Shown here piece after piece: positions 1-9,743 of a DNA stretch of 26,336 bases. The notes under the pieces were generated by a model. The model did no database searches. It was not told the origin of the DNA and was given only the letters and a program-made list of their open reading frames with translations. The stretch covers positions 410,649 to 436,984 of the forward strand of contig NW_015971539.1 in the NCBI RefSeq assembly GCF_000182565.1, given 5' to 3'. The position numbers were made by a program, and so were the translations under genes. How positions within the stretch are numbered: position 1 is the stretch's first letter; each line of letters begins with the position of its first letter. Source of the DNA: Spizellomyces punctatus DAOM BR117. Lineage: Eukaryota > Chytridiomycota > Chytridiomycetes > Spizellomycetales > Spizellomycetaceae.

Positions 1-1561
1 ACGATCTCGTGCTCTGATCTGTTGGTTGACCGGATGGATCAACACTATTGGACAAGTTTCTCTCGTATGCTCCATTGCGTTCGGTGGAGCATCCATGATC
101 GCGGCATTTATTCAAGTAGCGACCGATGATAGCATTATTTTGGATTCTCGCCAAATCTACGGAATATGCCTTGTCATTTTGGTGGGTTAGCAGTGCTCAA
201 CACGTTTGTAGTTTTCAGTTATTCCTAATGGTTATCTTGTGCAGGTGGTGTACGGACTCATTAGTGGCCTTGCCACATCCATTATAGCGAGACTGCAAGT
301 GTACTTTGCTACTGTCAACATACTCTCCTCAATTGCCATTGTCATTGCCCTGGTTGTGACCGCATCAAACAAAGGCAACGTCGTGCCAGCCAAGACTGCA
401 TTTTTTGAGGTGAGCACCCTGTTCGTCCCTCCCACTTTTTGGTACGATACTGATATAGAACTTTTCGATTTTTCAGTTCACAAACAACATCAGCTGGCTC
501 AACAGCCCCGGCTTTACATTTCTCATCTCGACAACAGGTCCACTCTGGTGTTTGACGGGATACGACAGCGCGGCCCACATTTCGGAAGAAAGTTCCAATG
601 CATCAACTGCCGCTCCCAGAGCCATCATATACGCCGTATCTGCGATGGGCGTACTGGGTTGGGCAACAATGCTCGCAATCTCTTTCGTTACGACGGACGT
701 GACCAGTGTGGTTAACTCGACTTTGCCTTTGCCCATGGCCCAAATACTGTTGGACAACATGGGAAAAAAGGGAATGCTGGCCGCTTGGTTCTTTGTAACT
801 TTGACACAGATCGTTGGTGGTATTCCTCAGGTTAGTTACAATAACCAGGTCATACCAGACGACCTTTTATCATCTTCAATTCCTGATATATCCTCTCCTT
901 TTCATAGTGCATTGACGCATCGCGAGCAGTATACGCATTCTCCCGAGATGGCGCTCTTCCCCTGTCTCGCTACTGGCGCCGCCTGAATCCGAAAACTCTC
1001 ACACCGATCCATGCTGTGTGGTTTGTCGTCTTCAGCTCCGCCGTGTTGGGGCTTCTTGCCCTCGTTAACTTGACAGCGGTTGAAGCCATCTTCAACTGTG
1101 CTGCACTGGCATTGTACATTTCGTACGCCATTCCAATTTTGATGCGGATAACATACGGCCGAAAGACTTTCCAGCCGGGACCATTCTCACTTGGATCTTT
1201 CAGTGTTCCTATTGGCACCGTTGCATGCTGTTTTGTCCTTGTTCAGATCCCTGTGCAGCTATTCCCGCTAGGACCGGTTACAAACCCTCTGGACATGGTA
1301 TGTTCATGATATTATGTCTTGTTGAGTGTTACCACTCATATCAATACCTTTATTGTACAGAACTACGCTGTGGTCGTGCTAGGCACTATTCTCATTGGTT
1401 CCTTGGGCTGGTTTTTCCTGGGTGCCCGTAGATGGTTTCAAGGTCCTCGTCTTACAATCTTGGAAGGATCTTCCACAGCAATGGAAATAAATTGCGACAA
1501 TGAAAAGATTAGAAAGGAGATGGAGAATGAAATAACGTGGACTGCTGGGCAAGCCGTATAA
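1..1561 (+). CDS. APC-superfamily amino-acid/GABA-type permease (5' partial)
   Basis: Plasma-membrane (or vacuolar) secondary transporter of the fungal GABA/choline/amino-acid permease branch of the APC superfamily. The window opens inside the gene, so the N-terminus and first membrane spans are missing. Exons 2-181, 245-409, 477-830, 908-1297 and 1361-1561 join in phase 0 with GT-AG borders and give 429 residues. The motif GYDSAAHISEE (near 558-590), which follows a long hydrophobic span, is characteristic of this branch, as is the later CIDASRAVYAFSRDGALP segment. About nine hydrophobic segments are visible. The tail after the last one is charged and cytosolic in character, ending at the TAA. 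The substrate cannot be read from the sequence; GABA, choline, polyamines and neutral amino acids are all possible in this family. Confidence 0.92.
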
Positions 1562-1862
1562 ATGGAGGGGATCTATGGAGAGTCGATGTACATTTTTGTG
1601 ACATTTCTTTTTGTATGCATATTATTTTGATCAATAGTTGATATTTACCAATGTTACCAGTATATTGTTCAGCCATCAAAAAAGTTTTTTGATTTACTTT
1701 CATCTTGCGATGATAACTGACAGTGTAAAGTGCAAATGATGGGCATCATATCAATGTGGCTTAGCAATTGATTAGAATGCATGGCTCCAACCATGACGCG
1801 GAATCGTCATCGTGCTCGTCAGCTCATCTCGCGCAACTTTGGGCCAACCTCAGATCACTCTC
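1562..1862. other. Intergenic region between permease and Nudix gene
   Basis: About 300 bp containing the permease 3' UTR and the Nudix promoter. It is AT-rich with several T-runs. I see no tRNA, small ORF with coding character, repeat or clear regulatory motif. An in-frame GTG-initiated extension of the Nudix frame runs back to 1812 but has no ATG, so I treat it as untranslated. Confidence 0.6.
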
Positions 1863-2657
1863 ATGAACTTGAATCCTCATAAAATGCGCTCCCATCATAT
1901 AGTCCGCTTATACAGCAGTGCTGCCACCAAGGCGACAACCGCTGCTCCACAGCAACCGCCACCACCACCGTTGAACCCGTCCTCCCTTCAGTACACAACT
2001 CCCATCCTGTCAACTTACTCCACCCGTCTCGCGTCTCACACATCCAGTATCAAATCCCCAAGATGGACGTACAAGGGCCCACCAAATACAGCCTGGCGAC
2101 ACGCCGCAATCCTCATCCCTCTTTGCACAGCACACGGAAAACCGTCCATTTTATTCACGATGCGATCCTCAAAACTACGGCGTCACGGAGGTGAGGTCTC
2201 TTTTCCAGGGGGAGCCGTTGACCCCGGGGATAAAGACGTGATTGCCACAGCGTTACGAGAAACCCATGAAGAAATTCTGATACCGCCAGACCATGTGACG
2301 GTATTGGGTCAGTTTCATCCTTTACCGGACCGGACACACTCGATTTTGATTCATCCGATTTTATCGCATATCCATACGCCTCATTCCCTAGTTCCTGAAT
2401 CCATGCCATTTAATCCTACTGAGGTAGAAGAAGTCTTTTGTGTTTCGTTAGAGGAGTTGTTGGGTATGCAGACAGAGACAGAACACTTGCGGGGTGGAAA
2501 GCGACTGGTTAGGAACTGGAACGTGGGTGAAAAGAGAATTTGGGGATTGACGGCGTGGGTACTAGAAGCTGTGCTGCGAGTGGTGGTGGCTCCGGGTGGA
2601 GTGAGCGAAGAATGGAGAGAGGCATGGAGAGCAGAAAGAGGCATCTCAAATGATTGA
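1863..2657 (+). CDS. CoA-type Nudix hydrolase (NUDT7/NUDT8/PCD1-like), probably mitochondrial
   Basis: Predicted coenzyme A diphosphatase, cleaving CoA or acyl-CoA to phosphopantetheine products and 3',5'-ADP. It is a single uninterrupted exon of 264 codons. The family signature LxTxRSx3Rx3Gx3FPGG is complete at about residues 96-118 (LFTMRSSKLRRHGGEVSFPGG, nucleotides about 2150-2215). It runs into a CoA-type Nudix box with D in place of the first acidic E, then ALRETHEE. The usual Gly after EEx is Leu here (EEILI). Two in-frame ATGs, 1863 and 1884, precede a basic, serine-rich, acid-free stretch (MRSHHIVRLYSS) that looks like a mitochondrial presequence. A proline run follows. There is no C-terminal SKL-type peroxisomal signal (ends GISND), so a mitochondrial NUDT8-like role is more likely than a peroxisomal PCD1-like one. 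Confidence 0.9.
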   Translation: MNLNPHKMRSHHIVRLYSSAATKATTAAPQQPPPPPLNPSSLQYTTPILSTYSTRLASHTSSIKSPRWTYKGPPNTAWRHAAILIPLCTAHGKPSILFTMRSSKLRRHGGEVSFPGGAVDPGDKDVIATALRETHEEILIPPDHVTVLGQFHPLPDRTHSILIHPILSHIHTPHSLVPESMPFNPTEVEEVFCVSLEELLGMQTETEHLRGGKRLVRNWNVGEKRIWGLTAWVLEAVLRVVVAPGGVSEEWREAWRAERGISND

Positions 2658-2679
2658 TATCCCAAAAAGAAATACAGCC

Positions 2680-2685
2680 AATAAA
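2680..2685 (+). terminator. Poly(A) signal AATAAA for the Nudix gene
   Basis: A canonical AATAAA lies about 22 nt after the Nudix stop. Cleavage 10-30 nt downstream would fall at or inside the 3' end of the convergent lipoyl synthase gene, so the two transcripts should overlap in antisense. Confidence 0.55.
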
Positions 2686-2702
2686 TGAATATAGAACCTT
2701 TT

Positions 2703-4162
2703 CTAGACACTGCCCGCTGCCAATGCTTCACTTAGAACCACCTCATCCTTACTGCTATTCCCCTTAACAATGTTTCTAATATAAAATTCCCCAGCCTTGT
2801 AACTCGATCTAACCAATGGTCCACTCGCCACATACTTGAACCCCAAACTTTTGGCAACCTCAGCCCAGTGGTCGAATTTGTCGGGATGAACATATTCGGC
2901 GACCTTCATATGCTTCTTGGTGGGTCGCATGTACTGGCCGAATGTTATAACGTCGACGTCAATGGCTCGGAGGTCTATATTGACGGATACAACATCAGTA
3001 GCGGTTCAACTGGCTTCCAATCAATAGCCAGTTCACATACCCTTCATAGCTTGCAAAACCTCTTCGTCCGTCTCCCCCAATCCCAACATCATGGACGTCT
3101 TTGTAACCAAATCCGAGCGCATCTTTTTGGCATGCTCCAGCACACTCAGCGATTGTCGAAATGTTGCCCGACGGTCTCGAACATATTTGGTAAGATTTTC
3201 AACGGTTTCAACATTATGTGCGTAAACATCGAGGCCGGACCTTGCGACCCGGGCAACATCTTCAAGTTTGCCTCGAAAGTCGCCCGTCAGGCATTCTACA
3301 AGAATATTGGGCGCTCTGAAAAATTACAAAGTAATGAATAAAAGGGAACGGGCTTGTCAACATAATATAACACACTTTGACTTTATCAACTCCACAGTCG
3401 TCGCAAAATGATCTGCTCCCCCATCGGCCAAATCATCCCGATCCACTGACGTTAAAACAACATAATCTAATCCCCATCGCGATATTGCTTCCGCAGTTTT
3501 TTCCGGTTCATCCGGATCCAAAGGTTTTGGTGCCCGATTTGTTTTAACGGAGCAAAACCGGCATCCTCTTGTACATTCATCCCCCATAAGCTACCCCAAA
3601 ACATTCAAACTTTGAATCTTTGAAACATGGAACAACCATCACTCACCATTATGGTTGCCGTAGCAGTTTTATCCTCCCCACCACCCCAGCATTCTCCAAT
3701 ATTGGGACACCGCGCTTCCTCACAAACAGTATGCAACTTGAGGCCCCGCAAATCCTTTTTGAGACGGGCAAAATCCTCGCCGACGGGTATATCCGTTTTC
3801 AGCCATGAAGGAAGTCGTACGTGACTAGCATAATACCCAAAAAACATTAGTGATCTCAATGGTAGGACAATGGAAGGTATGAAAATGCGACAAAACAAAA
3901 CCAACTTTTTTCGTCGTAATGCACCGCCTGTTGTTGTTTTGACGGGTTCCCTCAACTCCAACGCTTCCTCAACACTCAATTTATCCGATGCAGCTATAAA
4001 GTCGCCTAGATTGGGTCCATTGGCGAGCTCCTCTGAGAACTTTCGTTGTTTCCCGTCATGTCGAGTCGTTGTCGCCAAGGTTCGACTTGACAATGACCGT
4101 GAGATAGCAGGAAAGGAAGGACGTGTTTGCAAGGCAAACCGTATCGATGTCCGTGCACTCAT
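2703..4162 (-). CDS. LIP5: Lipoyl synthase, mitochondrial (radical SAM)
   Basis: Inserts two sulfurs into protein-bound octanoyl chains to make lipoate for the pyruvate and 2-oxoglutarate dehydrogenases and the glycine cleavage system. Five exons, in transcript order 4162-3906, 3824-3647, 3590-3376, 3315-3041 and 2974-2703, join in frame to 398 residues, the usual fungal length. The N-terminus ([17 protein letters not shown]) is a typical mitochondrial presequence. The auxiliary 4Fe-4S ligands are Cys120, 125 and 131 ([12 protein letters not shown]). The radical-SAM CxxxCxxC is Cys151, 155 and 158 (CTRGCRFC). The conserved RSSY that supplies the serine ligand is at 364-367. The downstream GQYMRPT and [14 protein letters not shown] blocks are intact. 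The first intron (3825-3905) is 81 nt with no in-frame stop, so an unspliced read-through is also open. Confidence 0.98.
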
Positions 4163-4442
4163 CTTGTAAGTAACAATGCAAGTCTACTTGGTAGCTAACC
4201 AACCCTGGTTCTCCAAAAGCTTGGTGTTGCTGATAAACTTGTCCCCAACGACAATTCCATGTGGCACAGCAAAAAGACCAATATACCCAAATATGGATGC
4301 CGCGCATCATCGTCTTGTTTTCCGCCGATTCTTTTACAAACTAACTGTAAAAAATCGCCTACCCTATTTGTGACAAGAGAAAGATTCTAGTGTTATGTAC
4401 AAGTGACTTCCTCGCAACCCTCGAAAGCTACCCTCCACCCCA
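4163..4442. promoter_or_regulatory. Promoter/leader of lipoyl synthase and 3' flank of UTP17
   Basis: 280 bp between two genes that are both on the minus strand. It must carry the UTP17 3' UTR and the LIP5 promoter. No distinct motif, tRNA or repeat was recognised. Confidence 0.5.
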
Positions 4443-7400
4443 TCACACGCTAACCAAAACTTCCTTAAAGACAATGTCAACAGCCTCCCGTTTGATTAAT
4501 CCACCGTCACTCTCATCCACTGTTTCCTCCACAGTCTCAGCTTCTTCAACTTTTTCTGTAATCGCATCCACCACAGTGTCGTCAGAGACCCTCGGCACCA
4601 TGAAAGAGTTCAAAAAGGACATGATCATTTGGGTAGGCGGGGGTAGGACGTGGGATGGGGCCGAGATATCAAAGACTATAGCAGATGTAGCCTTGTAGGG
4701 TTGAGCAGTGGGTTGCGTGGGTTGATTTTGGTATAGATTCGTTAGGGACGTGCGAGAGGAAGGTTGTTCTTCAATCTTTTTCTGTAAGAAAAATACCATT
4801 AGTATTTATTCAACATGAGAAACGATCCCGCTGACCACTTACAACAACACGGGGTCCCTCAGTATCATTTTGACTCAAAACCTCTAATTCACCATTTTGA
4901 TTCAATAGAACCAAGTCGGACTCTGCCTTCTTGGGCCTGAACACCGCCGAGAAGCAAGGTACAGCAAGGGATGACGATGCCAAGGGTGTTGGTGATCCAG
5001 TTTCAAAAATAAGTAGACGTGTCGCTGTCCTCCGAATTGCAGGAGAGTGTTTCGATCCAGGCAAGCTATCCTCATGTGCCAGGACAACGAAACGAGATTG
5101 GCTTGGGTCAACCGCAATGGAATGCACGTGTAACCGGAGTGACCATAGTACTACACGACAAGAATAAGTCCCATGGAATTATCAGCCAAGTCTGCAACGC
5201 ACAACTCACATGTGCAGCTGAGAAGGTTCCAAACATATACCCGGTCGTCTGTGCATGATATCAAATGTGATGTACCAACAGCTCGGACACGTCGAATGGG
5301 TGATCGGGGAAGAGGAGATGCGAGGACCCCATGTAAACGAGAGCCAAATGCGTCCCATATGGTGATCAACTGCAGTAAACATTCAGATAAGTATCCCCAC
5401 GTCATTCTTAACACGGATGTTAGAGACTATACCTGTCCGAACGCGATTGCTATGATCGAACCATCGTTGGAAAATGTCGCATCATATGCGGGGAGGTTTT
5501 GGTACGTTCCCCACGATGTGCATAGCCAGTGTTCTAATACGACGAGATATTGTCGTTAGCCTAATACGTCAAGTAATCCTACAAACTACAATAGCACCTC
5601 ACCCTTCACGTCGCTGTGTGCCGTTTTTGCCAGTTGCCATATCTTGAACGTTCCATCCTCGCTCGTCGTGACGGCGATCAACGACGTTCCACTGATCTTC
5701 AAGCTCGTAATGGGTCCCTTGTGGGGTTGGTCCATGCGCGTGACCACTTTGTAGCTAAAATAGACGAGTCAAAAACGAATCTTGTTGCGGGCGTCTACGA
5801 GATGATTCCTTACCTTTGGGCATTTTCATCGTACTCCCAAAACTTGAGGAAATTTTGCGACTGACCATCTTCAATCGAAGTTCGTTCTTCACTCTACAAA
5901 ACCGCCACGCCACGTCAACGCTTCGCAGATCCGTTGCGCAAGAGCTTCGACTACATACTGTTGCCATCCATGCCGCGTCAGCAGAGAATGCCACATGCGT
6001 GATACGCGCATTTATACGGCTTCCATTGCCATCGTCCAGCTGAGAAACTGGATTGGGTATGACTTCAACCTATTGTATCTAGTATCAGCGGACAGTCCCG
6101 ATCAATCATTTTGCCTCGAATACTTGTTACCTGTAATACTGATGAATCATCTGCCACGTCGTAAAATTGGAGATGACCAGGATATCCTTCTAATACAATC
6201 GCCTTGCTCTTAGGTTCCACCAATAGCCCAGTCCGGAGTGTCTGCTGATCCCCGATCGACGTTGCTATGACCCATAGTCTGATCAACACACACAGACCTG
6301 ATGATACGCATACAGTCCTTAAACTCACCAAACTGCAATCCAGTTACAACCCTTTTTACGGTCAAATTTATCGCCGATATCAACCGAACAGTGTTATCCT
6401 TATGATACAGTGCATATGAAGTCTGGTCGGGGCTGACGGCAATAGAGAAGATTTCTGACCCCAACCGCGGAAGGAACTGTTTGTGTCTCGTACGCAGCTG
6501 CCAGACAACCAGAACCATTTCATTTCCACCAGATAGAAGATATCCGCCTGACGATGGGCAAGGTTAGTGCGTTGCCCCGACTAAATTGGTAAACCCCCCG
6601 CACTGCGTACCGTCACTTGTGAACGCGAGATCGTTAACCCTATGCGGGTGCCAGTGTAGGACTTCACGTACGGCATTCTGCTTTGAAGTTGCTATGACAT
6701 TGTACCTGAATAACAAGATACGATCAGTATCGTCAATAAGACGCTGTGAGCAGAATTCCGCTGGTACCAGATGGTGATGCGTCCTCGGATATCGCCAACC
6801 GCAATACTTTGGCCTGTAGGGTGTACGGCGAGGGAAGTAATCTCTTCGTCTGATTCGTATCTGTAACATCAGCAAGCACGTTAAACCTTACAGTAGGACC
6901 CAACAAGATCAACAAAACCCGTACCTAGAGAGCTCTGACAAGGAGTCTGTATCGAAAACTGCCGCCATTGCCCGACTCGCGACAGCCATATAATTTCCAT
7001 CGGCTGACGCCTCCAACGCCAACAAGGGCTTTTTTGTCTTCAGTAGCACCTTCTTCTTACGTGTCTCAAACCCGAAGCGGTGACATGTGTATTTCACGGA
7101 CCTTGCGGTGGTTTCCGAGGCCGTCTTTTCCTCGCTTTGGGTTATGACGTATGCGTATTTGGGCTGTTTGGGGTTAATCACCATATCGGTGATGTGTTCG
7201 CCCACATCCCAAAACTGCCAAATAATAGAGCCATGTCAGTCTAAGTTGTTATGTACAATCTTTTTAAAATTCCTACGCACCTGAACAAGACTTCCTCCTT
7301 CAATATTCCAAAGACGAATAATGCCATCCGACGATGCCGTGTATAGCTACGAGCCAAGAACGTTCGAGTGGGTACACGTCCGACACCCGATGTTACATCA

Positions 7401-7911
7401 CATGTGATTCATACCTGGAGCGGGTTTGCGGGGTTGGGTTGAACTGCAGTGCAGACTGCTTGTTCCAAGTAAGAGGACAAGGACAAGACATGAAGGGGTA
7501 ACCCAGTAGATGTATTGAAAACTTTTATACGTGTCGCATTGAAGGTGATAAATCGACTAGGACCCGCCCAGCTGAATGAATAAAAGCGGAACTAGGCGGT
7601 AAATGACTTATAGAGCAGTCATACCTCGAATCCGCTGTAAATATCACCCGTTTATCAGAGATTCGACCTCCTGCTTTGGCAGTGACCCGCCAAGAGACGC
7701 CTCTAGTAGCAGGGACACCAGCTTCCTTGCTATTGGCGAGGTCATCCGCAGCTTTAACCTCTCGTCTGTATCGCCTTTGCCCTCTGGCCGGTCTACTTCT
7801 CTTCTTTTTCGTGCCATCGACCTCCTGGCCCGCTTGCGGGGTCGTCTTTGCGGTCTCTGGTGCCATGACGGAATCTGCAAATGACAGTGATCTGCAATTG
7901 GAACTGGACAT
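4443..7911 (-). CDS. UTP17: UTP17/WDR75-type WD40 protein of the SSU processome (t-UTP/UtpA)
   Basis: Nucleolar WD40 protein that joins pre-rRNA transcription to early 18S processing in the UtpA/t-UTP subcomplex. Fifteen exons: 7911-7625, 7571-7415, 7346-7281, 7214-6925, 6860-6768, 6705-6611, 6547-6329, 6264-6131, 6069-5959, 5893-5814, 5754-5603, 5533-5433, 5369-5210, 5150-4843 and 4781-4443. They join to 863 residues, close to human WDR75. Diagnostic WDR75 blocks are HWHPHRVNDLAF, KQFLPRLGSEIFSIAVSP, KAIVLEGYPGHLQFY, NFLKFWEY and, near the C-terminus, SHVLPPPTQMIMSFL. Many blades end in the W-D-like pair (IRLWN, ITIW, FKIWQ, VYVWN). A very basic tract at residues 35-50 (KKKRSRPARGQRRYRR) fits nuclear/nucleolar import. 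An alternative start at 7866 (MAPETAK) has a better Kozak context. The C-terminal 80 residues are acidic. Confidence 0.93.
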
Positions 7912-8416
7912 GCTTTTGCTTATCCTGCGCCACGTCAAAAAAATTACACTCTTACTTCATCATTTGGTAAGCCTTCATTCAAGTGTGAAATTGGATGTTT
8001 GAAAATGGGACGAGTAAGATATAGTGAGCGCAAGCTAGAACAAGACTTTTGATCTAGGGCTTTAGGGATTTTGAGTCCGTTGCATATTAAAACTTAATTC
8101 TGTTGTGATTTGTTTTAACAGTATCTGGGTTGATGCATATTGAGACCTCCCTTGGAATCCTCTTGGACATTTGTCTTTTCACCCATCGCAGGTCTACGTT
8201 TATTCATTCAAGAAAACACGGGTTTCTCCGTAAAGCTTTCCGCTAAAACAAATCCGCCCCTCCGCTTGGATTTCACACCTTTTCCGCTATCACCTCTGAT
8301 CAAATCACGTTTGCTAATGAAAGATGACTCATACAATCTTTCGCTTTTCGTATTTGGATTTGCCCGTGGTCATCGCACACTCACCCCATCTGCCACCAAC
8401 ATAAAGTTAACTCATC
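7912..8416. promoter_or_regulatory. Divergent promoter region between UTP17 (-) and transaldolase (+)
   Basis: About 505 bp shared upstream region of two divergent housekeeping genes. A TTAGGG-like doublet (CTAGGGC TTTAGGG, 8055-8067) is the only motif that stands out. It resembles the telomere-repeat-like boxes bound by Tbf1-type factors in promoters of fungal ribosome-biogenesis and ribosomal-protein genes. There is no tRNA and no convincing small coding ORF. The stretch just before the transaldolase ATG is C/A-rich, as usual for a highly expressed leader. Confidence 0.5.
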
Positions 8417-9589
8417 ATGTCATCCACACTCGACTATCTCAAGCAGTACACCACCGTGGTCGCGGACACGGGAGACTTTGAATGTACAGTGTTTCAACAA
8501 GGACTTGTTGTTGGAACTATACTGACCTGCCTTGCCTTTCCTTCACAGCCATCGCTGCCTACAAGCCCCAAGACGCCACAACAAACCCATCGCTCATCCT
8601 CCAAGCGACCCAAAAACCAAACTATGCTCACTTGATCGATACTGCCGTCCAGTACGCCAAGAAGAAGGGTGGAAGCCTTGATGAGCAGGTCGAACTCGCG
8701 GTTGACAAGTTGGTTAGTTCAATAATGAAGAGAAACTGTCCAAAATTTTCAAATATCTAATGCATGCGTTAGTTGGTGAACTTTGGTTCCGAAATCCTCA
8801 AAATCGTCCCTGGCCGAGTCTCAACTGAGGTTGATGCCCATCTGTCCTTCGACACTGAGGGTACCATCAAGAAAGCTCTGGAAATCATTGCTTTGTACAA
8901 GGAGGCCGGCGTCGACTCTAACCGAGTCCTCATCAAGATTGCTTCCACCTGGGAAGGAATTCAAGCTGCCCGCGTCCTCGAACGCGATCACAACATTCAC
9001 TGTAACCTCACCCTTTTGTTTTCCTTTCCACAAGCTGTTGCCTGTGCCGAAGCAGGTGTGACGCTTATCTCTCCGTTTGTGGGACGTATTCTGGACTGGT
9101 ACAAGGCAAAGACTGGAAAGGATTACCGGGGTTCCGAAGACCCTGGCGTCCAGTCTGTCCAGAAGATCTACAACTATTACAAAAAGTATGGCTACAAAAC
9201 CATCGTCATGGGTGCCAGCTTCAGAAACGTGGAGGAGATTGAAGAGCTGGCTGGCTGCGATTTCTTGACGATCAGCACGAAATTGTTGGAGGAATTGGCT
9301 AAAACGACCAAGCCTATCGAACGCAAGTTGAGTCCTGAGAAGGCGCAGGCTTTGGACATCCCCAAAGTGTCTTACGACGAGAAGAAGTTTAGATGGGAGT
9401 TGAACGAGGATGCTATGGTATGCGTCGGGTTATGATTATCAGTACTACGTTGGTGTGTGATTGGATGCGCATTGAATAACTGACAAAATTTCTAACTAGG
9501 CAACCGAAAAGCTTGCTGAGGGTATCCGGAACTTTGCTGCGGACGGCAGGAAGCTCAAGGACAATATTAAAGCGAAACTCCAAGCGTAG
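8417..9589 (+). CDS. TAL1: Transaldolase
   Basis: Cytosolic non-oxidative pentose-phosphate enzyme that moves a dihydroxyacetone unit from sedoheptulose-7-P to glyceraldehyde-3-P through a Schiff base. Exons 8417-8483, 8549-8712, 8773-9417 and 9500-9589 join in frame to 321 residues, the standard class I length. The Schiff-base lysine is Lys132 in [12 protein letters not shown]. The catalytic Asp lies in [10 protein letters not shown] near residue 31, and the conserved Glu is Glu96 in GRVSTEVDA. The blocks [43 protein letters not shown] and [10 protein letters not shown] are intact. The start is set by the ATG at 8417, giving [22 protein letters not shown], a typical fungal transaldolase N-terminus. 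It converges with the INTS2-like gene, with 154 bp between stop codons. Confidence 0.98.
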
Positions 9590-9743
9590 AGCGCAGGATT
9601 TAGCTCTAGAACGGGGCACTATGTTCATAGCATCTACACTCTTGTGGTCTGATCATGCACTTTTGCATGAGTGCACATATCTGTAATGAGCGCAACAGGG
9701 ATTCTGTAATGTAGTTTCTGTGTGACAGTTTTATGCAGTGTTT

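Noticed and set aside
1812-1862. Longer N-terminus for the Nudix protein from 1812
   Set aside because: The codon at 1812 is GTG. The first in-frame ATG is 1863, and the best presequence-like start is 1863 or 1884.
6265-6328. UTP17 intron ending at the later CAGCAG instead of CATAG
   Set aside because: Only the CATAG acceptor at 6265-6267 keeps phase with the strong GTGAGT donor and gives a continuous conserved blade (TSIGDQQTLRTGLLVEP).
9650-9685. Short inverted repeat (TGCAC...GTGCA) between transaldolase and INTS2-like stops
   Set aside because: The stem is only about 5 bp with a 10-nt loop, no better than chance, and eukaryotic genes do not need hairpin terminators.
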